Assembly: GCF_010093595.1 (NCBI RefSeq)
Contig: NW_022985464.1
Location: 280,470-344,469, forward strand
DNA: 64,000 nucleotides
Reading direction: 5' to 3'
Source of the DNA: Mytilinidion resinicola
Lineage: Eukaryota; Ascomycota; Dothideomycetes; Mytilinidiales; Mytilinidiaceae
Every line of letters starts with the position of its first letter. The stretch's first letter is position 1. The notes under the pieces are model-generated. The model had not been told where the DNA came from. It saw only the letters and a list, made by a program, of their open reading frames with translations, and did not search any database. Positions 43,350 to 54,960 of this stretch are shown here, piece after piece. The position numbers and the translations under genes are program-made.

Positions 43350-45415
43350 ATGCCTTCTCGCAAGGGGACGTCCCGTGCATGCGACGCTTGCTCAGTGCGA
43401 AAGATTCGGTGTGACGGCAGCCAACCATGTTCCCGCTGTATTTCAGCGTCATGGAACTGCACGTATCTGAAGACTCACAAGAAATCGGGGCCAAAGGGCC
43501 CAAGGGGGCATACTGCGGCCAAGATACATAGTATTCAGAACTCGTCACGTGCTACGAGCGCCAGTCCCGTTGAAGCTCCTACGAGTGCTGGGTTTGACAG
43601 CTCTTTCCCCTCGAATGTCGAGCCGATTGATAGCTCTTTGCCACCAGAGAGTGTCTCTTCTAGATCGGAGTCCCAACTTACCTTTGAGGAATATGGATAC
43701 CTCAAAGCACCACCGATTCCGTCACTGGAAGACCTTCCTCAAGCATCATCTCGAGTGTCTATATCAACTCTCTCCCGCTACCTGGAAATCTACCAGTCAC
43801 GAGCTTACGGGATTTGGCCGGTCGTAGATACCGAGTCACTGATCGCTCGCCTCCTCACGCATCAAAACGACATGGAAGCCTATACCCTCGCATGCGCCGT
43901 CTGTGCGGCTACTATCACCCAGTTCCAATACGACGACAGTGTCGATCTATCTACAGCAGCTGGATATCCTCCTATGTCGGGTGGTCACTTTGAATCTGAG
44001 GCCAAACGGGCGAGGTTCTCATACGACTATCAGGAACACCCTACCCCATCAACGCTGCTGGGCTGCTTCTTCCTTCATGTGTACTCTGCGAACATCGGGC
44101 GGATGTCGAGCTCGACATTGTTTTTGACTGAAGCGATTACTATGGCGCATATGGTTGGCTTGCACAAGCCTACGTACTATGAGAGTCTTGAGCCGGAGCA
44201 GCAGCAGTACTTGTTGAGGATATATTGGCTTTTGTTTATCACTGAAAGGTGAGTTTGCAACCAGTCTCTTTCCAACAAGTTTTCAAATGCTTCTGGTTTG
44301 CTTTGAGCACGAGAGCGATGTCGTGGAACTTATATATCAGTCTTTCAGGGGGTTCTCCTTAAGCCTTACTGTACCTCATCAGCTTCTCTTCACGTCATTT
44401 AGTCTTCTATCGCTTCAGCATCGTCACACTTTCATTTCTTCATCACCATAGTATACTCACAGACCCCGTAAAAGAGCCCACTCAATCCAACACGACGTCC
44501 CCATAACTCTCGAACGCGCCTCCGACCTCCCACCCCTCGAGCACACAACCGACGGCACCATCTCAGCCACCTTCATCCGCCTCTGCCACCTCTTCCACAT
44601 CCTCGACGAGACCATCCGCGCCGACTCCGCCGTCTCCCGCCTCGCCGTCTCCCGCGCCCAACGCCGCCTCAGCCAAGAACTCCTCGCCGGCCTACCCCCC
44701 GGCAACGAGATCCAGCGCGCAGATATCTCCATGACGCAGCAATGGATGCGGATCTACCTCTGGCAGCATGCTTTAGCTGTCACAAATCTGCATACCGCAG
44801 ACGAGAACGACGAGTTCTCCTTCTCCTTCCCAGCCAAGATCGCAAAGAGCGTGCTAGCGCAAGCCGCGAATCTGTCGCGGGAGAGCTTGGAAGCGCATGG
44901 GCCTGGGATGGTGCGTTGGACCCCCCCTTTCCAAGGTCCAATCATCGAATGAGTGAGAGCTGACGCCCGCAAAGGAAACCAAACTCTTCGACATCACCAA
45001 CACCCTCGCCGACGTCATGATCTGCGTGCCCAACCTCAGCCTCTCCCCGACCTCCAGCTCTTCCTCACCCCCCGCCTTCCCCTTCCCTCCCCCGCACGCA
45101 AACTACGCTTCTTCAAACTCTACGGCCAACTCGCTCACGCTCGGCCCACGCGACCTGGTTGCGTCGCTCACGTCGCTGCTGGCGTCTTTCCGTGGCGGGA
45201 ATCCCGCGCTGTTGTCGATTTTGCAGGATAAGCTGACGACGCTTGGCTTGGCGGTTACGTCGCCGCAGACGGTGAGGGAACTGAGCTCGGGGAGTGAGGA
45301 GGAGGAGGAGTGGTATACGTGTGCGAGGAGGGGGGCGGCGCAGGAAAGGCAGGATGGGGCAACGCTTTTTGGGGGGTTTGGAGGGTTTGGGGAGAGTGCT
45401 GGGGGGATGGTGTGA
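43350..45415 (+). CDS. Zn(II)2Cys6 transcription factor with fungal-specific regulatory domain
   Basis: Exons 43350-44248, 44463-44910 and 44975-45415, 595 aa; introns 44249-44462 (GTGAGT...TCACAG, 214 bp, long for this window) and 44911-44974 (GTGCGT...AAAG). The binuclear zinc cluster is at residues 11-37 with exact spacing C11-x2-C14-x6-C21-x5-C27-x2-C30-x6-C37, followed by a basic KTHKKSGPKGPRG linker, which resembles the XlnR/Mal-type sugar regulators. The fungal_trans domain spans about 150-330: YGIWPVVDTESLIARL, LGCFFLHVYSANIGRM, MAHMVGLHKPTYY, YLLRIYWLLFITER. The C-terminus has Ser/Pro-rich and Gly-rich stretches. Same strand as the sugar transporter, 642 bp downstream. Confidence 0.87.
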
Positions 45416-45699
45416 GGGTGGTGTGGGGGTGGTTGGTTAAGTTGCTGTTTGTGAATTGTAAATAAGGTCAAGAAGATAGTGTTTGAGCCGTGAATGTTTG
45501 AGTAATCTAGCGCCTGTAGTCGGGGGATACTTTGGCGCGTGTGTTGAGGGAGTGGGTTTGTGCTGTGGCGTATTTTGGCCCGTATCCACATGCTAGGGGG
45601 TTGAATGGCGAAAAAGCGAAAGGTTAGGATGCTTTATCTTGGAGGTAGGACGGATCGAGCGCTAGGCGAGGAGATTTTTTATTCGATACTAGTATTGAA
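45416..45699. other. 3' flank of the regulator gene
   Basis: Nothing recognised. Confidence 0.4.
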
Positions 45700-45824
45700 T
45701 GTCACTGAACCGAGATGCAGCGTCCTGTGTTGATGGAATTGGGAAGAACGAGACCGAGAGGGTAGGAGTACAGCACTCTCTATAGCTCTGCAGGAAGAAA
45801 AAGCAGTTTGGAGACAGACGACAT
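45700..45824 (-). pseudogene. fragment of an LPAEL-type (F-box-like) fungal protein
   Basis: ATG at 45824 reads MSSVSKLLFLPAEL, TAG (45780-45782), then RVLYSYPLG in the same frame. LPAELR...YSYVL is the usual start of a large fungal family of F-box-like proteins, and TAG here is a likely former CAG. Nothing downstream keeps the frame. It is probably a truncated relative of the pseudogene at 46083-46867. Confidence 0.4.
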
Positions 45825-46082
45825 AATGAAGAAGGCCAGCGTTGTCTTGCAATACACGGGATATGGGAAGCTGATTTTCGAGAACGCGTAAACGAGGGTT
45901 AGAAGGCTGGTGGGCGTCTGAAGAGATTGAAAGCGAAACACCAATACGATGCTGCTTATTTCTAACTGTTCAAAATGATAGACTCGAGTCATGTTCAGAT
46001 TTCCTAAAGTGCGCTGGGGTCCCTTCAGTTGTGGTAGAGGATAACACGCAGATTTAGATCCGATCAAACTCGACTTTGAGAT

Positions 46083-46867
46083 CTATGCTAGGTCCGCGGG
46101 ATCCAAAAATTGGCCAGCGGAGTACGACCAGCGCCAAAGACGAAATAGCTCATCGAAGTCAGAAAATATATAGTCGCCCTCGACGAACCTATCATAATTC
46201 CATCGTTCGGCGAAAGTCATGTTTTGTGCTAGCGGGGCCCCCGAGGGAATTGGCCTAGGATTTATCGGATTGTGATAGTACGACAAGAGATTGGTCCGAA
46301 AGAACTCTGCACTAAAGAATATAATTTTAGTCGCGGAGCATTGGCCCCCAATTCTCTGCACAGTGACAAATTCTGAAAAACGCCGTCGCGAGCACCCTGG
46401 CAAAGAAACGAGAACAGCTGAGTTGCATGATACGATGGAACCGGGTAATCGTCATTCCCAATGAGGACGAGTGTATCCAGGAGAAGTGGCAATTGAGTGA
46501 TCTCCCCCAATTGCGACAAATAGTTGATGTTGATACAGCAGTTCTAGGAATATTGGTGGTCATGTGTCCTATAGAGCTAATCTGATCTATGGCTAAGGTT
46601 CTCAGGTGGCCATTGAGAGTAATTGACGTACACGGTAGCTCTAGATAGCGAGAGGGAAAATGGCACCGGAACGGAACATTCTGGAAGGCGATCAGACTGC
46701 TCTCTTTGTGAATCTAGCGGCAGGTACGAAGTAGAGTGAAAGTGTTGGAGTAAGGCTCTCGAGGCGGTCCGTTGTGTATCTGGTCGATCTCCTCTTCGAG
46801 AGTTGTAGCGTCAGAAACGTATGAATATACCAGGCAGGAGAGAAAGAATTCTACAGATAGACGGCAT
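46083..46867 (-). pseudogene. decayed LPAEL/RTCRQIHKE-type fungal protein gene
   Basis: ATG at 46867 reads MPSICRILSLLPG; one frame over, LVYSYVSDATTLEEEIDQIH continues. Then TLLRTCR, TAG at 46714-46716, IHKESSLIAFQNVPFRCHF in the same frame. The family motif is RTCRQIHKE, so TAG stands for CAG, a RIP-type change. Later YLSQLGEITQLPLLLDTLVL and a C-terminal WNYDRFVEGDYIFSDFDELF occur in two other frames; an intron may explain one of the shifts (GACTAAA...TGCAG before FFRTNLLSYY). The family is common in Pleosporales and of unknown function. Confidence 0.5.
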
Positions 46868-47782
46868 AGTGAAACGAACGAGCGTGTTCTTGCCGGCACG
46901 GTATAGTGTCTTGCCAAAATTCCAAATACGTCCTTTTGTCACTGTTTGGGGTACTTCGATAAGCTTTTAGGATTCCGACCGCGATGTAATGGTTGATACA
47001 GTTACAATAACGCAATTTCTTGACTGGCAGGCTACCTACTAGCTAGCCTAGTTCTCCTTGTGGTATTGAGGGAGCAAGAGTGGGGCCCGAGTAGAGATCT
47101 GTCGGTGTGCCCAAACTAATGATCCAGTCCTAGATATCGACCAGGAACAGAATGTGACGCCTCTTCATCGAAAGTTAACACTCTTCTGACACCACTTCTA
47201 GTGCTTCCATGTCCCGATGAGGACCTGGAGATAGCACTTACTAGACCAGCATGTGTACACTAGGCAGTCACTGTCTGAAGTGGCCTGGCGAGATAATTAA
47301 TCCTCCAAAGGAAATCCGGAATTCTGAAGGTCTTTCGATGCACTTCTAGTAGTAGTAGAAAGAGGCACACAGATCTGTGTTCGACGAGGGAGTGTAGAGA
47401 TGAGGAGAGTAGGTGACTGAGTTCAAAAAAGGTTGCCTAAAAGGCTAAAATTGTGTTAGATGCGGATAGTAGAGCTTGAAAGCTTTCTAGACGCATTAGA
47501 AGAGCTTATAAGTGCTCATACCACCGAGCAGGTGTGTGTTCAGTCTCTAAGGTTGAAGAGGGATAGGATGTCGTTGGAAAAGGAGTACATAGATGGAGGG
47601 GCAGGCTGCAGGGGATCGATTCATCAGCTTGGACCACCTTTTAAGGTCGTGTTTCTAACTTTCATCAACACACAGTCCTCTCCACCACAACCTGAAGGAT
47701 TGAGATCCGCAGTCTGTCCCTACAACACGTCAAATTCGCGTCACTTACTCTCCACTCACACTACACCCTACAGAGCCTCACC
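46868..47782. other. intergenic, upstream of LSM8
   Basis: No gene supported. A plus frame at 47460-47888 overlaps the LSM8 first exon in another frame and is not called. Confidence 0.5.
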
Positions 47783-48138
47783 ATGTCTCTCAACTCCTAT
47801 CTCAACAGTAATGTCTCACCCCGCTATCCATATTCACCACTCTTCAATACTGATACTGTACATCAGAAAAAGTCTGCGTGATAACTAGCGACGGCCGCAC
47901 GCTTGTCGGCACCCTCATCAGCTGCGACCAAAACACAAACCTCGTCCTACAAAACACCATCGAGCGCATTATAGCGACTGCCGACAGCGGGGAGAAGAGT
48001 TCGCAGACTGAGCAGGGTCTCTACATGATCCGAGGAGATTCAGTGGTCGTGTGTGGCGAGGTGGACGAAGAGATCGACGCGAGCATCAATTGGGAGGAGG
48101 TGAAAGGGGAGGGGATTGGGGGAACGAAGCATGTTTGA
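47783..48138 (+). CDS. LSM8: U6 snRNA-associated Sm-like protein LSm8
   Basis: Exons 47783-47807 and 47867-48138; intron 47808-47866 (GTAATG...ATCAG). Splicing gives MSLNSYLNKKVCVITSDGRT, 98 aa. Sm1 is VITSDGRTLVGTLISCDQNT, with NLVLQNTIERI; Sm2 is YMIRGDSVVVCGEVDEEID. The GEVDEEID ending is characteristic of LSm8, which makes the nuclear Lsm2-8 ring that binds the 3' end of U6 snRNA. The first exon of only 25 nt is typical for small Sm genes. Confidence 0.93.
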
Positions 48139-48900
48139 GGAGCGGGGCTTTGGCATGGGCTCCAAAAGAGGACGAGTGCGCACATCGCTGGTAGCACGAG
48201 GGCCGGCGAGCTAATACCCTACGAAAGAGCGGCTTTAAGAAGCGATGTGGCACGGAATTTCAGCGATTCTCAAGGTTGAGCGGATCACGAGTGCTCGAAT
48301 AGAGTCCAGGGCTTTGGAACCAGGCAGCGCTTTGGAGATTTGGAGGGCGGCTACAGAAATTGCATATGGTTGCAATGACACCACAAAGTATGTATCTTCG
48401 ATCTACTGCTCCAATTTTACCCGAAAATAACCAGCCTTTGCAAACTTTGCAGAAACATCACGCCCAAAATTGACTAGACTTCCAGTCGTAGTGATCCGAC
48501 ACATGATGTTATAGAGGGTTTCACGGGGCGCTGAGCACACTAATCGTAATCGTAATATGAAGACACCTGCGGTTGAGATAGACCACCAACCTCAGAGATC
48601 TTACCAAACAACTTTTTGCTTCTTGTTCAAATCTTGAGAGTATGCTGAGGTACCCTTCACAACGGTCAACATTGTGCAATGTCATCTGACGCACTCATCT
48701 ATTCTATCTATGCAACTTCAATTTGGGGTGTTGAGTTTTTGACGACTCTGTATTGCATAGCGAGCTATGAAAAGCACTCCTCGCAGTCCCCCTCGCATAC
48801 TCAGGTTTGCTTGACTTCAACCTCGCAGCGATGAGCATTTCTAGGGAGAGCATCGGAAATCTCCCCTATGCTCCTAGGATCTTCGGCGAAAAGAGTAGGA
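48139..48900. other. intergenic between convergent LSM8 and PITH genes
   Basis: No supported gene or RNA. Confidence 0.5.
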
Positions 48901-49639
48901 CTACTGAATTTGATGTCCCACACCCGACTTCGTGCCTACAATTGCCTTATGGTCCGCCGGATTCGCCGCAGCCTCAAACATCACACTAACCGGCTCCCTG
49001 TTCAGCCTCATGAAATCGCCCTTGAATGCCACATAACTAATCCTCGTGACGTCCTCCTCGCCATCGCTGAAGTTGTCCTCAAAGAAGAGCGAGAGGCTAC
49101 GCGTAGTGTTGAAAAGCGCCCGACGGACAGGTAGCTCTTGAACCTCAGATGTCTGGGAGAGCTCGAAGGTCTGCGTGGGCGGCTTCTCTGTCGCGGTGCC
49201 AAAGTCGAGGTCCAGGTCGTTTATGAAGACTTTGAGGGTCTTGGGCGCAGACAGAGAGGGAGAGGTTCGGATGATTATGCTATGGAGGCGGACTTGTCCG
49301 GTAAAGCTATAGTCAAACGTGAGTATATATACCAGAATTATGCCCTTTCGGCGGTCTTTTGAACGTGAAATGGAACGAGGCGTACGGAACAATCATGAGA
49401 AGCTGCTCATCTGCAGAACTCAAGAGCTCGGGTTCAGGATCTAGTCGCTGCGCCCATGTCTTTTGACAGATAGCCCGGCCAGATGACGAGTCCTCCTCAT
49501 TCAGTGTTCGAAGTGCGCTGAAATCGATTTGGTCGTAGAGCAGATTTTGGAGCGCGGGCGTGATGTCGTCGGAATGGTCGTGAGCTTCGCTGTGCTCATG
49601 GTCATGGCCGCCGTGGCCGTGTTCATCGTGGCAAGACAT
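48901..49639 (-). CDS. PITH-domain protein
   Basis: Exons 49639-49386 and 49306-48901; intron 49307-49385 (GTACGC...CTATAG) joins LLMIV-P-FTGQVRLHSIII; 219 aa. The N-terminus is His/Asp-rich (MSCHDEHGHGGHDHEHSEAH), possibly metal-binding, as in other members. The PITH domain runs about residues 28-205: LNEEDSSSGRAICQKTWAQR, SAPKTLKVFIND, TQTFELSQTSEVQELPVRRA, SLFFEDNFSDGEEDVTRISY, and VMFEAAANPADHK. The domain is shared with thioredoxin-like TXNL1 and PITHD1, which associate with the proteasome; there is no thioredoxin domain here, as in PITHD1. Confidence 0.92.
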
Positions 49640-50106
49640 AATTCGTTTTGGGGGTAGATAGCGCTGTGCGGAGCAGCTTCGTGGGTTTTACATGGTGTTG
49701 ATGGTGGAGGAGAATGCAGCAGAATCCGAGCGGAAGTCAAGACGTGGCACGTGGCTACGTCATTTCACGCTCTCATCCTTCTACTGTGTATTGGTAGCCG
49801 TTTGGCAGCGTTTGGGGTGCTTCCATACATTTTTCAGAATCAAAAGGGAGTCTGAAAATCGTCAAGGCAAAAATCATGGCCACTTTCGAATGGTCGTGGT
49901 CGACCGCCGAGCTACCTAATTGGGCCACCCCAGAACCTTGCGGCTCTATCCAGCAGCTAAGCAAGAACAACTCAGTCTTGGGCTCATGCTTAAAAGCTAA
50001 TTGCTAAACATAATATAATCAGAATGAACATCAAAACCAAGGCTCGTCTAGTACAACTCCGTCGCTGAAATGCAGCAAATAGCAGGCATAGGGAATCGTG
50101 ATATCA
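49640..50106. other. intergenic
   Basis: Promoter side of the PITH gene and 3' flank of VPS20; nothing else seen. Confidence 0.5.
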
Positions 50107-50859
50107 TCATGCAAGCAAAGGCTCCGGTGTCTCGTTCTCTGCTTGCTCTCTAGCTCTCCTTCGAGCTCTTTCGCGTGGAGTCTCTTCCTGCACCCGCTCG
50201 TTCTCCGGTAGCTTGTTCGAAGGCGCGTCCGGTAGTTTAATACCTGAGACCTCCCGTTCAAGAGCTTCGAGCTCATCCTCTACTTCGTCCTCGTCGTGGT
50301 TGGTAATTTGCCCGCTCAGCATTGCACTGATTTCCTGAAAAGCGATCGCAGTTAGTACAGCCTCTAGGATGCCCAGTGTAGACGGATCACGACGAACCCT
50401 TTCAGATGCTCTAGCTTCCTCCGACTCGGCCAGCAGCTTCTCGACCCCCTCTATGCCACCCATTTCCTTGTGTATTTCATTCAGCACCTTGGTTCCCTGT
50501 TGTAACCCGAATACAACATCCTTCTGTACCAGTGCGAACTCGACATCGTTGGTCAATATCTCGAGCTGCGCCAGCTGCGCGTCCGTCTTCGCGAGGAGCG
50601 ATTCCTGGTATTTCTTGCGGCGCAGGGCTAGCAACGCTCTCTTTTTGTCGCCCTTCTTCAAACACTGCCGCGCAACCTCTTTCTCGCGGTCTGTAACTAC
50701 GGTAATGCGTCTTTGGTACTGGTGAAGCTTGTCCCGTTGGTTCTTCATATCAAGGATAGCCCTAGAAGGATATTAGAGCAATAGAACTGAGACTGAGTAC
50801 ACGGTCTACACTCACTTATCCTGGGCAGAGATCTTGTTGGAACTGCCTGTATTCCCCAT
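50107..50859 (-). CDS. VPS20: ESCRT-III subunit Vps20 (CHMP6)
   Basis: Exons 50859-50816 and 50761-50107; intron 50762-50815 (GTGAGT...TCTAG) joins MGNTGSSNKISAQD-K-AILDMKNQRDKL; 232 aa. MGNxxSS is an N-myristoylation signal (Gly2), as in Vps20. The Snf7 core follows: YQRRITVVTDREKEVARQCL, KKRALLALRRKKYQESLL, LEILTNDVEFALVQKDVVFG, QGTKVLNEIHKEMGG, then an acidic helix and a C-terminus ending ARRRAREQAENETPEPLLA. Vps20 links ESCRT-II to Snf7 on endosomes and nucleates ESCRT-III filaments. It is divergent from RIX7, 174 bp between starts. Confidence 0.93.
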
Positions 50860-51033
50860 AGTGAAGGTGTTCTTGTCGCCATAAGGGTTGCTCGTGTGCC
50901 TTGACTTGGGTTGTTGTCTCGACGGTGCCAAGGCGCCACGTGAGCTTATCGATAAGAGCAGCTTGGCATCAATCTAGATTTCGTCTCAGAAATTTGAGAC
51001 GCGAAACTCTCCACACGATTCGCAACGAAAGCG

Positions 51034-53310
51034 ATGGGGAGGCCAACGCTGCAACAAGGCCTTGATCGGGACGTCTACCAGATCGTCCGGAAGCTCATAG
51101 ATGAGCAGTCTGAGAGCATCAAGAAAATCAAAGTCCCGACCGTGTATGGATGGGTCCAGAAATCGAATTCCAGCTTGAAGAGGAGGCCGAAGAAGTTGCT
51201 TGAGGACAGCATCGAACGCGTGCTAGCAGTTTTGTTGGAAGATGAAAGTGAAGACGACGAGTTGGGCTCGATAGAGGGAGATTTTGGTGGAGACGACAGG
51301 GCGAATCCGGATGCTTCGGATTTTATGAACCAGAACATCGTAAAATCGTGGGCAAAGACAACTATGTCTTCCGGCACAGCAACGCCAGTAGCAAATGGCG
51401 AGAAGGTTAAGAAAAGAGACGGGGGCAAAATTGTCAATGGCGAGCGAGAAGCCAAGAAGCAAAAGCGAACGGAAACCAAGTCGCCCCAGATCGATACCAC
51501 TCCCCCGAACCACGTACGCTTAGAGGATGTGGGAGGCGTGGATCCTATCAAGCGCGAATTAAAGGATCATTTAGTCTTGCCTCTCCTATGCCCCGAGGAG
51601 TACGTGAAGCGCAAGATCCCAATACCTCGTGGTATTCTGTTACATGGCCCCCCAGGATGCGGAAAGACTGTCATATCGAGAGCATTCGCAGCAAAGATCG
51701 GTGTGCCTTTCATTGAGATCTTAGGTCCGTCAGTTGTCTCAGGAATGTCAGGGGAGTCTGAAAAGCAGATTCGAGAACATTTCGAGAAGGCGAAAGAGGT
51801 TGCACCATGCCTCATATTCATCGATGAAATTGATGTCATTGCTCCAAAGCGAGACACTGCTCAAAGTCAGATGGAGAAGAGAATTGTGGCCCAGCTTCTA
51901 ATCTCAATGGATGGACTTGCAATGGAAGCGAATGATGGCAAACCGGTCATCGTCCTTGCAGCTACGAATCGGCCGGATAGCCTAGACCCAGCGCTACGAA
52001 GGGGCGGAAGATTTGACACCGAAATAAATATGGGAGTACCAAACGAGTCAATGCGGGAGCTTATTCTTAGAGCTCAAACACGAGACACCCACATAGCAGC
52101 GGATGTGGACTTCAAGAAACTCGCTAAGATGACGGCAGGTTTTGTCGGCGCAGACCTGAGGGATCTTGTTGGGAAAGCAGGAACATGGTCTATGGACCAA
52201 TACCGAGAGGCTTTGGAGAAGCAAGCAGCCGATATGGAGATTGAGATGGACGTGGACGACGCAGAAAGCATAGCAAAACCGTCAGACATGGACCGATCAA
52301 TAAGTCGTCTCATCAGCCGGGTCAGGGACAAAACTCAACTCCGTCCCATAGGCTTTGAAGACACTGCTATTACAATGAAAGCGTTCGAAACTGTTCTACC
52401 TGGCATCCAGCCATCTTCAAAGCGGGAAGGCTTCGCTACCGTACCAGACACAACCTGGGCAGATGTTGGAGCTCTAGAGTCTATACGAGAAGAGCTTCAG
52501 ACTGCTATCGTGGAGCCCATCAAGAATCCCCAAAGATACAAGAACGTCGGTATATCCGCTCCGACAGGTGTTATACTGTGGGGTCCACCGGGATGTGGAA
52601 AGACACTACTCGCAAAAGCCGTCGCTGCAGAATCAAAGGCCAACTTTATCAGCGTCAAAGGCCCCGAGTTACTCAATAAGGTTCGTGCATTATCTATCAG
52701 TTTGTTCGCCCATGAAATCTCTCAGTTGCTAATGATTTGCTTCTAGTACGTCGGAGAATCAGAACGAGCAGTCCGGCAGGTGTTCATGCGCGCCCGCTCC
52801 TCCGTACCATGTGTTATCTTCTTCGATGAAATTGATGCCCTGGTTCCGCGCCGCAGTGAAGCGCTTTCAGAGTCCTCCGCTCGAGTTGTCAACACCCTTC
52901 TCACAGAACTGGATGGCCTTAGTACACGAGAAGGGATATATCTCATTGCTGCTACCAACCGTATAGATATGATAGACGATGCCATGCTTCGACCAGGAAG
53001 ACTTGAGACACCATTGTTTGTCGGCCTCCCCAAAGCACAGGAACGCGTTCAGATCTTGAGAGCTCTGATCAAGAAAACTCCAATCGACCCTCGCTTAGCC
53101 GAGTTCGCTGCGGACGACAGGTGCAATAACTTCAGTGGTGCGGACCTTGGTAGTCTGCTGCGCAAAGCCGGCCAGCACACTTTGAAAGAAGGCTCCGAAG
53201 TTGTCGAGATAAAAGACTTTGAGGCCGTTGTAACTCATATGAAGCCAAGCGTAGGGGATTATAGTAAGTACGAGAAGATGAGGAAAAGGTTTGATGGCAT
53301 GTCCTCGTAG
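51034..53310 (+). CDS. RIX7: Rix7/NVL-type AAA ATPase, ribosome biogenesis
   Basis: Exons 51034-52680 and 52747-53310; intron 52681-52746 (GTTCGT...TTCTAG), phase 0, joins GPELLNK-YVGESERAVRQV; 736 aa. The N-terminal domain (1-80) begins MGRPTLQQGLDRDVYQIVRK and leads into an acidic then Lys-rich linker. D1 has HVRLEDVGGVD, Walker A GPPGCGKT (about 205) and Walker B LIFIDEIDVI. D2 has TTWADVGALESIREEL, Walker A GPPGCGKT (about 517), FFDEIDALVPRR and the arginine-finger loop MLRPGRLETP. NVL-type double-AAA proteins remodel pre-60S particles in the nucleolus. Confidence 0.94.
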
Positions 53311-53335
53311 GAGAAATCGCATACGTATCAATCTA

Positions 53336-53569
53336 TCAACAATTCCCAGAACCAGGCCTAGCATGCCGAGTCACCCACTGTGCCCGTTCCTGGAGACAGA
53401 CAAAACAGTTGTAGCCCTGTTGATTGTCTCTGTACTTCGCCGAGTACCTTGGGCAAACGGTTCCCTTGTCCGGGCTCCTTTCGTTCTTTTTGGTCCCCTT
53501 ACAGTACTCCCATCGAAAGAATCTCGTATGACCGCATCTGCGAAAGCGATGATGCCATTCCGTGCACAT
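53336..53569 (-). CDS. small Cys-rich protein, MC-type cluster member 1
   Basis: 77 aa, single exon. It begins MCTEWHHRFRRCGHTRFF, with WEYCKG, then VCPRYS and YNCFVCLQERAQW. The order MC, H/C-G-H, YC, C, CxxC recurs in three nearby genes on the same strand and suggests a small zinc-binding fold. No signal peptide. Its 3' end lies 26 bp from the RIX7 stop, convergent with it. Function unknown; similar small MC...CGH proteins are common and unstudied in Pezizomycotina. Confidence 0.6.
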   Translation of the reverse strand: MCTEWHHRFRRCGHTRFFRWEYCKGTKKNERSPDKGTVCPRYSAKYRDNQQGYNCFVCLQERAQWVTRHARPGSGNC

Positions 53570-54015
53570 GCTATGGCGAGCCGAGAGTGGTAGGTAGAAG
53601 GTCCGCCAGGAAGTTCGTCTTTCGGGATTCCAGAGAGTATCTGGAGCGTTTATAGGTCCGACTGAGTCTTGATAGCTTTCACTCTTTGATGCTATACAGG
53701 CAGGTGTATTTCACTCGTTGATAAATTGAAGGATCCAGAAGGGCTTAGGTCGGTACTCGCGACTTCCACCTCTCTTTCCAAGCAAGGGGATATTCGCATT
53801 GGCTGCTGCCTAGATACACGCGACGCACTTGCTCATGAGGACTGTGAGTGTGATCTTCTATTACTCGATTCCTTGAATAATTTCTTCAATCGAAAGTTCT
53901 CAGATTCCTTGAGAGACATGATATCATATTACTCACAAGGCCCAATCCCGATCTCCCTTCTCATTTACGTTACACAAGTCCCACAAGCCCCTTGCCCTCC
54001 TCTACCCCCAGTAAA
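53570..54015. other. intergenic in the Cys-rich cluster
   Basis: Promoter of member 1 and 3' flank of member 2; no further gene supported. Confidence 0.45.
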
Positions 54016-54525
54016 TCAATAATAATGATGCCCGTTCTCCCTATTCCTCAAAAACTCATCAAAAGCCTTACACCCCTTCACACTCCCGCTCGAATCATAC
54101 CGCTTCACAAGAAACCGCATCTCCTCCACCCACCGCCGGCATTCCTCACACACATCCATTCCCGCATTTACCCGCTCCCGCACCTCCGGCGTTTCACACC
54201 GCGCCGCTATCGCCGACGATGGCGACGCTTTCCACGCGAAGGATGAGCTGATGGGGCTGGTCACGGAGTCGGAGACGCTGCGCTGGCTGAGGGTGCTGTT
54301 GGTACTCGAGGTGCGGCCCAAGGCTTTGAGAGAGGTGAAGCGGCCGGAGATACTGGTAGAAGTCCGTTTGGGCTTGGGTGGAGGTGGAGGGGGCATGCTG
54401 TCTGCGATGTTGCCGGTCGCTTCTGCGAGGCGGGCGAGGGCTTCGTTGCAGAGAGTGTAGGGGTCCGAAACTGAGGGAGCGCGGTGGCCGCAGCCGTTAT
54501 GGATGGTTATGTTGAGGTAACACAT
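54016..54525 (-). CDS. Cys-rich protein, MC-type cluster member 2
   Basis: 169 aa, single exon, beginning MCYLNITIHNGCGHRAPSVS with YTLCNEALARLAEA. A long Ser/Thr/Pro insert (MPPPPPPKPKR, then many Ser/Thr) separates this from the C-terminal CETPEVRER and DVCEECRRWVEEMRF. The Cys/His framework matches the other members, but the insert makes it about twice as long. The C-terminal half is helical and charged, ending FDEFLRNRENGHHYY. Function unknown. Confidence 0.7.
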   Translation of the reverse strand: MCYLNITIHNGCGHRAPSVSDPYTLCNEALARLAEATGNIADSMPPPPPPKPKRTSTSISGRFTSLKALGRTSSTNSTLSQRSVSDSVTSPISSSFAWKASPSSAIAARCETPEVRERVNAGMDVCEECRRWVEEMRFLVKRYDSSGSVKGCKAFDEFLRNRENGHHYY

Positions 54526-54960
54526 TCTGGAGGTGTCTCTGAGAACTGGCGCTGATTCTAGCTTTATAGTTTGTGTCGAAAGAGTACTCTAGAGTCGGAA
54601 AATGGTGCTAATTGTTTTATAGGGAGTTTGGTGTTTGCAGATCTTGATATATGGTTTGCGGAGCGCCATCGTGTCACGGGTGCTGTCCTATTTGTGAGTT
54701 GGACATTTTGCGATTGACTCACCGCTATTTCGTGTTCAAGATTTTTAGTCAGATAAAGACACGTGATTCCCATAGCCGGGAATCCCAAGTTGGTCTTGGT
54801 AGTGCGTCGAAGGTACGCATACGATGCTGAGCCCCTAGTAAACGTCTTTTGAAACACCTCTGACTATTCTCAAGAGTCTAACAACAACACGTAATAGTGA
54901 TCACCGCCATAAAGTCACCGCCATACCCTCTCACTCCACTGAAACCTTCCAAAGGAGACT
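54526..54960. other. intergenic in the Cys-rich cluster
   Basis: No supported gene; short frames only. Confidence 0.45.
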
